A DNA stretch of 64,000 nt from Arthrobacter sp. TPD3018 (GTDB taxonomy: Bacteria; Pseudomonadota; Alphaproteobacteria; Sphingomonadales; Sphingomonadaceae), in NCBI GenBank assembly GCA_003075315.1, contig QDFQ01000001.1, positions 785,355 to 849,354 on the forward strand, read 5' to 3'. Shown in pieces: positions 43,372-53,068 of this stretch. Numbering within the stretch: the stretch's first letter is position 1; the number at the start of each line of letters is the position of its first letter. The translations under genes and the position numbers were made by a program. The notes beneath the pieces were generated by a model. The model was not told the DNA's origin, did not search any database, and saw nothing but the letters and a program-made list of their open reading frames with translations.

Positions 43372-45567
43372 GTGCGAGTACTGACCGGACGACATTATTG
43401 GCTGGCCGTCGCGCTACTCGCCGCGACGCCCGCATCCGCACAGTTCAATCAGCAGCAAGGCACCGCGCCCGCACGCGGGCCTGACGCGCCGAAGGCCAAG
43501 GATCAGGCGATCCCGACGACCGCGGACGATCCTGCGGTGGATACCGGGCCGATCATCCCCGATTCCGCGTTCGACGCCGCCTTGCCGACGCTGAGCGGCG
43601 ACATCAACGCGCCGTTGGAACCCATGCCGAAGGATGCCGCCAAGGCTGCTGCATCTGGACAGGTTCAGCCCGTCGGGCAGGCGGGCGCTAGTCAAGCCGA
43701 TACGACGCTGCCCCCCGCCGCGGCGGAAAATCCCGAACTGGCGCAGCCGCTGATCCCGCTGACTCAATTCGATACGACGCCGCTGCAAACCGCTGCCGAC
43801 GTCAAGAGTGCGAACGCACCCGAAATCCGATACGACACGGTGCTGACAGGCTTGCAGAAACTGGGGCTGGAGGACGAGTTCAAGTCGTTGTCCGCCTTGC
43901 AGGAAGGCAAGGGCAAGGCGGCGAATGCGACACAGGTGGCAGCCCGGGCGCGCGAGGACGAGGGGCTGGCGGTGCGGCTGATGAAGTCGCTCGGCTATTA
44001 TGACGGCACCGCAATTTCGCTGATCGAGGCGGAGCCGGGCACGGACGGCAAGCCTTCCGGCCGCTTGCGCGCCACCGTCACGGCCACCCCGGGGCGGCTG
44101 TATCGCCTGTCGTCGATCAAGGTCGACGCGCAGCCGGTCATCCCGGCCGACCTCATCACCCACAATTTGCCGCTGAAGGTCGGCGATCCGATCGAGGCTG
44201 CGCGCATCCAGGCGGCGGAGGCGAACGTCAGCCTCGTCCTGCCACAACAGGGCTACCCCTTCGTCAAGGTCGGCGACCGCGACATCCTGCTCGACGACCA
44301 GTCGGACAAGGCGACCGGCGCCTATACGCTGCCGGTCGATACGGGCCCGCGCGCGCGTTTCGGGCAGTTGGTGACCACCGGGGATCCGGTGTTCGGGCTC
44401 GACCACCTCAACGTCTTCCCGCGCTTCAAGAGCGGCGACCTGTACGACAGCCGCAAGACCGACGATCTGCGCGACGCGTTGGTCGCGACGGGGCTGTTTT
44501 CCAGCCTGTCGGTGCAGCCGGAGAAGACCGGGCGCGTCAACGCCGACGGCACCGAGGCGGTCGACCTGCTGGTCCGGCAGACCGAAGGGCCGGCACGCAG
44601 CCTGGCGGGCAGCGCGGGCTATTCGACCGGACAAGGCTTCAAGGCCGAGGGCAGCTGGACCCACCGCAACCTGTTCCCGCCCGAGGGCGCGGTGATCGGG
44701 ACGATCGTCGCCGGTACACAGGAACAGGGCCTGTCGGCGACCTTCCGCCGCTCGAATGCGGGCAAGCGGGACAAGACCTTCCTCGCCTTCGCCAGCGCCA
44801 ACCACAACAATTACGATGCGTTCGAGGCCTATACCGCGACCATCTCCGGCCGCTGGAGCTATGTGTCGACGCCGATCTGGCAGAAGCGCTTTACCTATTA
44901 TTACGGCGGCGAGCTGGTCGCGACCAACGAGAGCGTCTTCGACTTCGCCCGCGGTGACCGGGTGCGGCGCAACTATGGCATCGTCGCGCTGCCGACGCAG
45001 GTCGAATGGGACACGTCGAACAGCCTGCTCAATCCGACGCGCGGCTATCGCCTGCGTCTGAACCTCAGCCCCGAAGGTGCAGTGAGCGACGGCGTGCGCC
45101 CGTACGTCCGCACGATGATCGAGGGGACCTTCTATTATCCCGTTTCGAACAGCCTAGTGATCGCCGGCCGCGCGAAGGCAGGATCGATCCAGGGCATCGA
45201 TCGCGACGCGCTGGCGCCATCGCGCCGCTATTATGGCGGCGGCGGCGGGTCGGTGCGCGGCTATGGATACCAGCGGCTCGGGCCGCTCGATCCGCAGGGT
45301 AATCCGGTTGGCGGACGTTCGCTCAACGAATTTTCGATCGAGGCGCGTTATCGCTTCGGCAACTTCGGGATCGTGCCGTTCCTCGACGCCGGCAACAGCT
45401 ATGAATCGAGCCTGCCCAAGGGCACCGACCTGAAGTTCGGCGCGGGTATCGGCGGCCGCTTCTACACCAATTTCGGGCCGATGCGCATCGACGTCGCAAC
45501 GCCGCTCAACCGGCGACCGGGCGATGGCCGCGTCGCACTCTATATCTCGATCGGGCAGGCATACTGA
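43372..45567 (+). CDS. tamA: Outer-membrane assembly protein TamA (Omp85 family)
   Basis: The 731-residue protein has a signal peptide ending at about PASAQF, then a Pro/Ala-rich linker of about 110 residues that is longer than usual. POTRA repeats follow, with repeats such as LYRLSSIKV and DLYDSRKTDDLRDALVATGLFSSL. The C-terminal beta barrel carries GGGGSVRGYGYQRLGP, the Omp85 signature. It forms the outer-membrane half of the TAM complex for autotransporter and barrel protein insertion. GTG start; AGGGGG lies about 10 bases upstream. tamB follows with one-base overlap. Confidence 0.93.
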   Translation: MRVLTGRHYWLAVALLAATPASAQFNQQQGTAPARGPDAPKAKDQAIPTTADDPAVDTGPIIPDSAFDAALPTLSGDINAPLEPMPKDAAKAAASGQVQPVGQAGASQADTTLPPAAAENPELAQPLIPLTQFDTTPLQTAADVKSANAPEIRYDTVLTGLQKLGLEDEFKSLSALQEGKGKAANATQVAARAREDEGLAVRLMKSLGYYDGTAISLIEAEPGTDGKPSGRLRATVTATPGRLYRLSSIKVDAQPVIPADLITHNLPLKVGDPIEAARIQAAEANVSLVLPQQGYPFVKVGDRDILLDDQSDKATGAYTLPVDTGPRARFGQLVTTGDPVFGLDHLNVFPRFKSGDLYDSRKTDDLRDALVATGLFSSLSVQPEKTGRVNADGTEAVDLLVRQTEGPARSLAGSAGYSTGQGFKAEGSWTHRNLFPPEGAVIGTIVAGTQEQGLSATFRRSNAGKRDKTFLAFASANHNNYDAFEAYTATISGRWSYVSTPIWQKRFTYYYGGELVATNESVFDFARGDRVRRNYGIVALPTQVEWDTSNSLLNPTRGYRLRLNLSPEGAVSDGVRPYVRTMIEGTFYYPVSNSLVIAGRAKAGSIQGIDRDALAPSRRYYGGGGGSVRGYGYQRLGPLDPQGNPVGGRSLNEFSIEARYRFGNFGIVPFLDAGNSYESSLPKGTDLKFGAGIGGRFYTNFGPMRIDVATPLNRRPGDGRVALYISIGQAY

Positions 45568-48500
45568 TGAGCGACGACACGCCCGTGCCTGCCACCGAAC
45601 CTGCCGTCGCCGAACCCGCCGTTATCGCGCCTGCGAAGCGCCCTCTGTGGCAGCGCATCCTGAAGTGGCTGCTGGTTGCGATCCTCGCGCTCGTCGTGCT
45701 GGTCGGCGTCGTGGTACTGGGGATCAATACCGATCCCGGCCGCCGCTTCGTCGCCAACCGCATCGGCGGCTATACGACGGCATCGGGGCTCAATATCAAG
45801 GTCGGGCGGATCGACGGATCGCTTTACGGCAAGATGGTGCTGAGCGACGTACGCGTCGCCGATCCTAAGGGCGTGTTCCTCACGAGCCCGCGGCTCGACG
45901 TCGACTGGCGGCCGTTCGCCTTCGCCAGCAACCATGTCGATGTACGGGGGCTGTCGACCGATCTCGTCACGCTCGCGCGCCGGCCGGAGCTGAAGGCGAC
46001 GCCGAGCGATCCGAACGCGCCGCTGCTGCCTGACCTCGATATCGACGTGAACCGGCTGCACATCGGTCGGCTGGTGCTGGCAAAGCCGGTGACGGGCGAG
46101 ACGCATGTGCTGCGTATCGATGGCGCCGTGCATATCGCCGATCGTCGCGCGCAGCTGGTTGCGGATGCCGCGGCGTTGCGCGGGCCGGGCATCGCCGGTG
46201 GCGACCGACTGCGGTTGACGCTGAATGCGGTCCCCGATCGCAATATGCTCGACGTGAACGCCAAGCTGTCGGCGCCCGTCGGCGGCGTGGTGGCGACGAT
46301 GGCGTCGCTCAAGGCCCCGTTGACTGCGAGTGTCGACGGGCGCGGGAGCTGGCAGGCGTGGCAAGGCCGAGCGCTGGCGACGCTGGGGCAGGGGCAACTC
46401 GCCAACGTCGGCATCACCGCCAAGAATGGCCATATCGAGCTGCGCGGCTTTGCCACCCCGGGCCTGTACCTGACCGGTCCGGTCGAGCGGCTCACCGCGC
46501 CACGGCTGGACCTTGCGATCGACACGACGCTGAACGACCGCAAGGCGGATACGCGGATGACGCTGAAGTCCGACGCGCTGGCGGTGGATGCTGGCGGCCT
46601 GCTCGATCTGGCCAATAGCCGCTTCGGCAATTTTGCGATCAACGCGCGGCTGCTGACGCCCGGCGCGATCGCGCCGAACCTGCGCGGACGTGACGTGATG
46701 GCGCGGCTGGTGCTGGACGGTGCCTTCGCGACGCCGACGGTGGACTATAAGGTCAGCGCGGCAGCGCTGGGCTTCGGCACGACGACGGTCGAGACCGTCT
46801 ATGCCGAGGGGCTGGCGCGGGTGAATGCCGATCGCATCCTGGTGCCCGTGAATGCGCGCGCGCGCCGCGTCACCGGTCTGAATGCGGCCGTGGGTGGCCT
46901 GACGAACAACGTGCGGATCAATGGCGATTTCGCCATTTCGATGCCCAATATCCTGTCGGACAATCTGCGCATCCGCTCCGACAACATCGATGCGACCGCG
47001 GTGGTCGTCGCGAACGTGCAGACGGGCCGCTACACCGGCGCGCTGAAGGGGCGGGTCAACAACTACCGCGTCGAGAGCATCGGCATCATCGACCTGACGA
47101 CCGACGCACGCCTCGTGCCCGGTGCGCGCGGCGGGTTCGGCATTACCGGCCGCGTCGTCGCGCAGACCAAACAGCTGTTCAACAGCGGCGTGCGTGATTT
47201 CCTGGGTGGCAATGCGATCGTCCGCAGCGATATCGGTTATAGTCCCGAAGGCATCGTCACCTTCCGCAACTTGCGGATTAATGCGCCACAGTTCCGCATC
47301 ACGCGCGGTGAGGGACGGTTCGATCCTGGTACGGGGGCCGTCGCAGTCAATGCCGATGCCTATTCGGCGCAATATGGCCCCGTCACGGCGCGCGTCACCG
47401 GCACAGCCGACGCCCCCGTCGTCGTATTGCACGCGGCGCGGCCTGGGCTGGGCGTTGGGTTGGTGAATGTCGATGCGCGGATCGTCGGGCGGGGCGGCGC
47501 CTATGCCGTCACCGCGAAGGGCGGCACCGATTATGGCCCCTTTACCGCCGATGTGCTCGTACGGCCCAGCCCGCGGCTGACGGTGGACGTCAACCGCCTC
47601 GTCTTTGCCGGGATCGTCGGACAGGGCCGGATAGCCGCCACCCCGGCGGGTCCGTTCGCTGGCGCGCTGCAATTTGCGGGACGCGGCATCACCGGCAATG
47701 TGCGTCTGGCCGATCAGGGCGGCTATCAGCGCGCCGACGTCGCCGCGCGCGCATTCAACGCCACCATTCCGGGACGATCCGACTTCACCATCGGTCGCGC
47801 CATCGTCAACGCCAGCGTCGTGATGGTCCCCAAGGCACCGCAGGTGGTTGCCGACGTGCAGGTGGGCGATACGCGCTACAATGCCTTCGTCATCCAGGCG
47901 ATGCGCGCCAAGGTGAACTATGCGGGCGGCCGCGGCACTGCGCAGGCGGTGCTCAACGGATCGAGTGGCGTGCCGCTGCGTCTGGCGGTCAACGCACGCC
48001 TGTCGCCCGACGCCTATCTGGTCGCGGCACAGGGGCAGGCGAACGGCATCCCGTTCCGCACCGGTACGCCGGCACGGATCACCGCAGCGCGTGGCGTCTA
48101 TACGCTGGCCCCGACGCGGATTGACTTCGGCCAGGGCACCAACGCCGGTGCGGCGCGCCTTGCGGGATCGTTCGGCGGCGGCGTTACCGCGGCACAGGCG
48201 CGGCTCGATTCGCTCAACCTGTCGATCCTGTCGGCGTTCGTGCCGAACCTCGGCGTATCCGGTGCCGTTACCGGCAGCCTCGACTATCGCCAGCAGGGGC
48301 AGGCGATCCCGGCGGCTGACGCGCGGCTGACGATCGCCAATTTCCAGCGCACGGGCCTGTCAGCCGTGTCCGAACCGGTCGACGTGCAGGTCATCGGCAA
48401 GCTGCTGCCCGATGGTGGCGAGATGCGCGCGCTCGTGAAGCGGGGGCCGATGGCCATCGGCCGCCTGCTCGCGACGCTGCGGCCGCTGCCGCCGGACGCC

Positions 48501-49823
48501 GGGTCGTGGACGACGCGGCTGATGCAGGCGCCGCTTGGTGGCGGCATCCGCTACAACGGTCCATCGGCGGTGCTGTTCAGCCTTGCCGCGCTGCCCAACC
48601 AGCAGCTGTCCGGGCCGATCGCGGTCGCTGCGGACTTCTCCGGTCGCGTCTCGGCGCCGCAGCTCAACGGCCTGATCCGTGCCGACAATCTCACCTACGA
48701 TAACGAGACCTTCGGCACGCGCCTGTCGCAAATGAAGATCGCTGCCCGCTTTAACAACGATCGCCTCGAGCTCACCGGCCTTACCGCACGGGCGGGCAGC
48801 GGCACGGTGCAGGCGCAGGGCACGATCGGCCTGGCGGCGGATGCCGGTTTCCCGGTCGATGTCCGCGCGCGGCTGGACAATGCGCAGCTTGCGAAGAGCG
48901 ATGCGGTGGCGGCGACCTCGTCGGGCACGATCCGCTTCACGCATGGTCGTGACGGCGGGCTGTTGCAGGGCAACCTTACCATCCCAGAGGCGCGCTACCA
49001 GATCATCCGTCAGGGCGCGGCCGAAGTGCCCGAACTGACGGGCGTGCGACGCAAGAGCCAGATCGTCACGCCGCGGCCCACCGACCGACCGACGCCGGCA
49101 CCGGTCAGCACGATCCGCCTCGACCTCAACGTCAGTGCGCCCAATCAGCTGTTCGTATCGGGCATGGGCCTCGAATCCGAATGGCAGATGAAGCTGCACG
49201 TCGGCGGCACGTCGGCGGCGCCGGTGGTGACGGGCGGTCTCGATCTCGTCCGCGGCACCTATTCGTTCGCGGGCAAGAGGTTCGAGGTCAATCGCGGCAC
49301 GATCCGCTTCAACGGCGGCGCGCTGAGCGATCCCGACATCAACATCCAGGCGACGACCACGGTCAACGGCATCACGGCGGTGATCCAGATCACCGGCACC
49401 GGTCAGCGTCCGCAGATCACCTTCACCTCGACGCCCGCCTTGCCGCAGGACGAGGTGCTGAGCCGCCTGCTGTTCGGGACCAATCCCGAAAATCTGTCGG
49501 CGACCGAGGCGATCCAGTTGGCGAGCGCGCTTAACTCGCTGCGTGGCTCGGGTGGCGGGCTCAACCCGCTCGGCAAGCTGCGTTCGGCGACGGGCTTCGA
49601 CCGGCTGCGCGTACTCGGCGCCGATCAGGCGACCGGGCGCGGCACCAGCCTCGCCGCGGGCAAATACATCACCGACAACATCTATGTGGAGATCGTCACC
49701 GATGCGCGCGGCTATACCGCGACGCAGCTGGAGATCGCGCTGACCCGCACGCTCAGCCTGTTGACCGCGACGGGCTCGCAGGGCGGATCGGACGTCCGCC
49801 TGAAATATTCGCGAGACTATTGA
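45567..49823 (+). CDS. tamB: Translocation and assembly module protein TamB
   Basis: The 1418-residue AsmA-like protein has one N-terminal inner-membrane helix (ILKWLLVAILALVVLVGVVVL, residues ~30-50). A very long beta-taco periplasmic region with repeated short strands follows. The conserved C-terminal DUF490 domain includes VSAPNQLFVSGMGLESEW, GTYSFAGKRFEVNRGTIRF and LPQDEVLSRLLFG. It spans the periplasm and pairs with TamA; related proteins also move phospholipid. The ATG shares a base with the tamA stop (TGATG). The size is typical. Confidence 0.95.
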   Translation: MSDDTPVPATEPAVAEPAVIAPAKRPLWQRILKWLLVAILALVVLVGVVVLGINTDPGRRFVANRIGGYTTASGLNIKVGRIDGSLYGKMVLSDVRVADPKGVFLTSPRLDVDWRPFAFASNHVDVRGLSTDLVTLARRPELKATPSDPNAPLLPDLDIDVNRLHIGRLVLAKPVTGETHVLRIDGAVHIADRRAQLVADAAALRGPGIAGGDRLRLTLNAVPDRNMLDVNAKLSAPVGGVVATMASLKAPLTASVDGRGSWQAWQGRALATLGQGQLANVGITAKNGHIELRGFATPGLYLTGPVERLTAPRLDLAIDTTLNDRKADTRMTLKSDALAVDAGGLLDLANSRFGNFAINARLLTPGAIAPNLRGRDVMARLVLDGAFATPTVDYKVSAAALGFGTTTVETVYAEGLARVNADRILVPVNARARRVTGLNAAVGGLTNNVRINGDFAISMPNILSDNLRIRSDNIDATAVVVANVQTGRYTGALKGRVNNYRVESIGIIDLTTDARLVPGARGGFGITGRVVAQTKQLFNSGVRDFLGGNAIVRSDIGYSPEGIVTFRNLRINAPQFRITRGEGRFDPGTGAVAVNADAYSAQYGPVTARVTGTADAPVVVLHAARPGLGVGLVNVDARIVGRGGAYAVTAKGGTDYGPFTADVLVRPSPRLTVDVNRLVFAGIVGQGRIAATPAGPFAGALQFAGRGITGNVRLADQGGYQRADVAARAFNATIPGRSDFTIGRAIVNASVVMVPKAPQVVADVQVGDTRYNAFVIQAMRAKVNYAGGRGTAQAVLNGSSGVPLRLAVNARLSPDAYLVAAQGQANGIPFRTGTPARITAARGVYTLAPTRIDFGQGTNAGAARLAGSFGGGVTAAQARLDSLNLSILSAFVPNLGVSGAVTGSLDYRQQGQAIPAADARLTIANFQRTGLSAVSEPVDVQVIGKLLPDGGEMRALVKRGPMAIGRLLATLRPLPPDAGSWTTRLMQAPLGGGIRYNGPSAVLFSLAALPNQQLSGPIAVAADFSGRVSAPQLNGLIRADNLTYDNETFGTRLSQMKIAARFNNDRLELTGLTARAGSGTVQAQGTIGLAADAGFPVDVRARLDNAQLAKSDAVAATSSGTIRFTHGRDGGLLQGNLTIPEARYQIIRQGAAEVPELTGVRRKSQIVTPRPTDRPTPAPVSTIRLDLNVSAPNQLFVSGMGLESEWQMKLHVGGTSAAPVVTGGLDLVRGTYSFAGKRFEVNRGTIRFNGGALSDPDINIQATTTVNGITAVIQITGTGQRPQITFTSTPALPQDEVLSRLLFGTNPENLSATEAIQLASALNSLRGSGGGLNPLGKLRSATGFDRLRVLGADQATGRGTSLAAGKYITDNIYVEIVTDARGYTATQLEIALTRTLSLLTATGSQGGSDVRLKYSRDY

Positions 49824-49878
49824 CGCGACCTAAGGTAGCCTCTCCGCAAATCCGAATAACGGGTATGCGGAGAGAGCG

Positions 49879-51363
49879 GTGGCCGAGAATTTTGACGTCG
49901 TCGTCGTGGGTGCGGGAATTTCCGGGGTAGGGCAGGCGTATCACCTGCAAAAACGCTGTCCCGATCGCAGCTATGTGATCCTGGAGGGGCGGGCTGCGCT
50001 GGGGGGTACGTGGGACCTGTTTCGGTATCCCGGTATCCGATCCGACAGCGACATGCATACGTTGGGCTTCGCCTTCCACCCATGGCGCGCGGCGAAGTCG
50101 ATCGCCGACGGCCCCTCGATCCGTGCCTATGTCGAGGAAACGGCGCAGACCTATGGCATCGATCGCCACATCCGCTTTCGCCATCACGTGACCGCCGCCG
50201 CCTGGTCGACCGCCGACGCGCGCTGGACGGTGGAGGCGACCGGCCCGGACGGCGAGCCGCTGACCTTCACCTGCAATTTCCTGTGCATGTGTTCGGGCTA
50301 TTACAAATATGCCAACGGCTACACGCCGCATTTCGAAGGCGCGGACAGCTTCGGCGGGCGGATCGTCCACCCACAGCTCTGGCCCGAAGACCTGGAGTAT
50401 GATGGCAAGCGTGTCGTCGTGATCGGCAGCGGCGCGACGGCGGTGACGCTGGTGCCCGAAATGGCGAAGCGCGCCGGCCACGTCACGATGCTGCAGCGCT
50501 CACCCACCTATGTCGTGTCGCGCCCGGCGGAGGATCGCTTCGCTAACTGGCTGCGCGACCGGCTGCCGGCGAAGCTTGCTTACGGCACCACGCGCTGGAA
50601 GAACGTGCTGACCGGCATGGTCTTTTACCGGATCGCGAAGAAGCGGCCGCAGAAGTTCAAGGAGCGTCTGATCGGCATGGTGCGCGAGCATCTGGGGCCG
50701 GACTATGACGTCGATACCCATTTCACCCCGCGCTACAATCCGTGGGACCAGCGGCTGTGCCTGGTGCCCGACGCCGACCTGTTCGATGCGATCAAGCGCG
50801 GCGATGCATCGGTGGAAACGGGGACGATCGATCGGTTCACGCCGACGGGTATCCGGCTGTCATCGGGCAAGGAATTGCCCGCCGACATCATCGTCACCGC
50901 GACCGGGCTGGAGCTGCAATTGCTCAGCGGGGTGCGCTTCAGTCAGGACGGCATGCCGATCGATCTCAGCAAGGCGCTGCAATATAAGGGCATGATGTTC
51001 TCGGACGTGCCAAACCTCGCCTATACGTTCGGCTATACCAATGCCTCGTGGACGCTGAAGGCGGATCTGGTCGCGACCTATGTCTGTCGCCTGCTCAACA
51101 CGATGACGAATCGCGGCGTGCGCCAGGCGACGCCGCATACCGACGATACGACGATGACGACCGAACCGTTCGTCGATTTCAGCTCGGGCTATATCCAGCG
51201 CGCCGAGCGCGACCTGCCCAAGCAGGGCTCGCGCAAGCCGTGGAAGCTCAACCAGAATTATGCGCTGGACGTCCTGGCGCTGCGCTTCGGGTCGGTGGAC
51301 GACGATATGGTGTTCAGCAATCCGGCGCGTGGGCGCAGGGGGACCGACAGCATCGCGGCCTGA
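49879..51363 (+). CDS. FAD-dependent monooxygenase (Baeyer-Villiger/FMO type)
   Basis: The 494-residue flavoprotein starts with the FAD-binding VVVGAGISGVGQAYHL. Further features are GGTWDLFRYPGIRSDSDM (substrate and FAD contact, typical of this group), FGGRIVHPQLWPED in place of the FxGxxxHxxxW motif, and the NADPH-binding VVVIGSGATAVTLVPEM. It would hydroxylate or insert oxygen next to a carbonyl using NADPH and O2; the substrate is unknown. GTG start with GGAGAGA upstream. The gene stands alone, with about 55 bp after tamB. Confidence 0.88.
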   Translation: MAENFDVVVVGAGISGVGQAYHLQKRCPDRSYVILEGRAALGGTWDLFRYPGIRSDSDMHTLGFAFHPWRAAKSIADGPSIRAYVEETAQTYGIDRHIRFRHHVTAAAWSTADARWTVEATGPDGEPLTFTCNFLCMCSGYYKYANGYTPHFEGADSFGGRIVHPQLWPEDLEYDGKRVVVIGSGATAVTLVPEMAKRAGHVTMLQRSPTYVVSRPAEDRFANWLRDRLPAKLAYGTTRWKNVLTGMVFYRIAKKRPQKFKERLIGMVREHLGPDYDVDTHFTPRYNPWDQRLCLVPDADLFDAIKRGDASVETGTIDRFTPTGIRLSSGKELPADIIVTATGLELQLLSGVRFSQDGMPIDLSKALQYKGMMFSDVPNLAYTFGYTNASWTLKADLVATYVCRLLNTMTNRGVRQATPHTDDTTMTTEPFVDFSSGYIQRAERDLPKQGSRKPWKLNQNYALDVLALRFGSVDDDMVFSNPARGRRGTDSIAA

Positions 51364-51567
51364 GCGCGGTGCGCTGACCTGCGTTGGGCCATGCTGATGG
51401 GATGAAGGCGGGCGGCTGGTTTCGGACTATCCGCCGTAGCGGCGATGTCACCCGACACGATCGGGCTCAGCACAACCGATAAAGAAACGCCGGCGCTACG
51501 CGCGCCGCAACGGAGCCGGTTCGGGATGGCTGGAGGCGTAGCCGCCGCCGTCCCGAACCGGTCGTGA
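51364..51567. other. Region downstream of the monooxygenase gene with hairpins
   Basis: No recognised gene is present. A strong stem, CCGGTTCGGGA / TCCCGAACCGG (about 51516-51560), has a large loop. On the minus strand it follows the 20-codon ORF and is followed by CGGCGC-GCGTA-GCGCCG and GCGTTTCTTT, which could be a terminator for that ORF. Confidence 0.5.
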
Positions 51568-51630
51568 TTACCAGGGCTTGATGTCGACGGTGATGGCAGC
51601 GGCGACGATCGCGAAGAACAGTTCCAACAT
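51568..51630 (-). CDS. 20-residue hydrophobic microprotein candidate
   Basis: The minus-strand frame encodes MLELFFAIVAAAITVDIKPW and a stop. A good ribosome-binding site (TAAGGGAG) lies 7 bases before the ATG. The peptide has a short hydrophobic helix (LFFAIVAAAITV) and a charged/aromatic tail. A hairpin suitable as a terminator lies just beyond the stop, and the AT-rich region upstream could carry a promoter. It is divergent from the EAL gene. No family is known to me; a membrane microprotein or a type I toxin-like peptide are possibilities only. Confidence 0.45.
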   Translation of the reverse strand: MLELFFAIVAAAITVDIKPW

Positions 51631-51664
51631 GCTAATCTCCCTTATGGTCGCACCGCGAGGATGC

Positions 51665-51680
51665 CTGTTAACCTTAACAG
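51665..51680. promoter_or_regulatory. Perfect palindrome between the microprotein ORF and the EAL gene
   Basis: CTGTTAACCTTAACAG is an exact 7+2+7 inverted repeat in an AT-rich patch (51665-51720), in strong contrast with the GC-rich surroundings. It lies between the divergent 20-codon ORF and the EAL-domain gene, which is a typical operator position. Which regulator binds it is unknown. Confidence 0.5.
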
Positions 51681-51774
51681 TACATTAAGGATTACTCAAT
51701 CTGACATTCAGGGAGTTGCGGGCACGGGGACGATTAACGCTATCTTCAGCGATCTGGCGTAGCCCGGACCCGTC

Positions 51775-53067
51775 ATGACGCGCGCGCCCCGCACGAAAAA
51801 CAAGCAAAATCCGAAGGATGGAGCGTATAGCTCGCCCTTGCCGACGGCTGTTCCGCAGCGCTTTCACCTGCTGGTCGCCATCGCCAACTTCGCCGATCTT
51901 CGCCGCCGGGTCGGCTGCGCGCGCGCGGAGGGGATCGCATCGATCGCGGCGGCCCGAATCAGTCGGTTGTTGCCCGATGCCGCGGTCTCGGTGCTGGGCC
52001 GCGACCAACTGACCTGCACGTTCCTCGACGACGATCCCGCGGCGATCGATATGCGGACCGCCGCCATTGCTGCCGGGTTCCGCGAACCGTTCCTGATCGG
52101 CGATGCCAGCGTCTTGTTCTCGCTCGATTTCGGTGCCGCCTCCGCGCCCGCGTCGAACGTCGACGAGGTGGCGCTGGTCGAAGCGGCCGAAGCGGCGCTG
52201 GCCCGCACGCGTCTATCGCGCGACCTCGCCCCATCTGCCCTGCCCGCGGAACTGATTGCGCTGGGTGACGAATTCAAACGGGCGATCGCCTGCGACGAGC
52301 TGATCCTCCACTATCAGCCCAAGGTGCACGTCCGGCGGCAGGAGATCACCAGCGCCGAGGCGTTAGTTCGCTGGCGCCATCCGACGCGCGGGCTGGTGAT
52401 GCCCAACGATTTCATCGCAGCGGCGGAACAGTGCAATCTGATCGGCGCGATGACGCTATGGACGATCCGCCGCGCCATCGCCGATCAGCGGGACCTCGTA
52501 TCGCGCGGCCACGACCTGCGGTTGTTCATCAACATCTCGGGCCAGCTGCTGGCCGACGACGCCTTCGTGCGCGAAGCCTGCGTGCTGGTGGGCGACAGCG
52601 ATGCCCGGCTGGGGTTCGAGATCACCGAAACGTCGGTGATCCGCGACCCTGCCAGCGCGATCGCCAACCTTCAGATCTTTGCCGATTTCGGCATCGTCAT
52701 CTCGATCGACGATTATGGCGCCGGCCTGTCGTCGCTGGCCTATCTGAAGCAATTGCCCGCCCGCGAGCTGAAGATCGACAAATTGTTCGTGACGCAGCTC
52801 ACCAGCTCCAACCGCGATCCGCTGATCGTGCGATCCACGATCGATCTGGCCCATGCGCTGGAAATGGAGGTTGTGGCGGAGGGCGTCGAAACGCATGCCG
52901 CGCTCGCGCTGCTGACGGTGATGGGCTGCGACATGGTGCAGGGATTCCTGCTCAGTCGGCCGGTGCCGCTCGACGCACTGGTCCAATATATGGACGACGG
53001 TCTTCATCGCCTCGTCCGACCGCAGCCGCTTGCCGCCTTCGGTGGCTTGCAGGTCCAACGGCGCTGA
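51775..53067 (+). CDS. c-di-GMP phosphodiesterase (EAL domain)
   Basis: The 430-residue protein has an EAL domain from about residue 165, with the key residues EALVRW, FINIS (Asn), FEITETS (Glu), ISIDDYGAG (Asp pair), ELKIDKLFV (Lys) and VVAEGVET (Glu), so it should hydrolyse c-di-GMP. The N-terminal part (about 28-160) reads like a degenerate GGDEF-type or other alpha/beta domain without a GGDEF motif. It is soluble. It is the first gene of a cluster with a histidine kinase and a response regulator; the next ATG is two bases after its stop. Confidence 0.9.
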   Translation: MTRAPRTKNKQNPKDGAYSSPLPTAVPQRFHLLVAIANFADLRRRVGCARAEGIASIAAARISRLLPDAAVSVLGRDQLTCTFLDDDPAAIDMRTAAIAAGFREPFLIGDASVLFSLDFGAASAPASNVDEVALVEAAEAALARTRLSRDLAPSALPAELIALGDEFKRAIACDELILHYQPKVHVRRQEITSAEALVRWRHPTRGLVMPNDFIAAAEQCNLIGAMTLWTIRRAIADQRDLVSRGHDLRLFINISGQLLADDAFVREACVLVGDSDARLGFEITETSVIRDPASAIANLQIFADFGIVISIDDYGAGLSSLAYLKQLPARELKIDKLFVTQLTSSNRDPLIVRSTIDLAHALEMEVVAEGVETHAALALLTVMGCDMVQGFLLSRPVPLDALVQYMDDGLHRLVRPQPLAAFGGLQVQRR

Positions 53068-53068
53068 C

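Noticed and set aside
41500..43395. 631-codon minus-strand frame opposite the aldehyde dehydrogenase gene
   Set aside because: Shadow frame opposite a gene with intact catalytic motifs.
45540..47672. 710-codon minus-strand frame opposite tamB
   Set aside because: Shadow frame; composition is Arg/Gly/Gln-rich with no domain.
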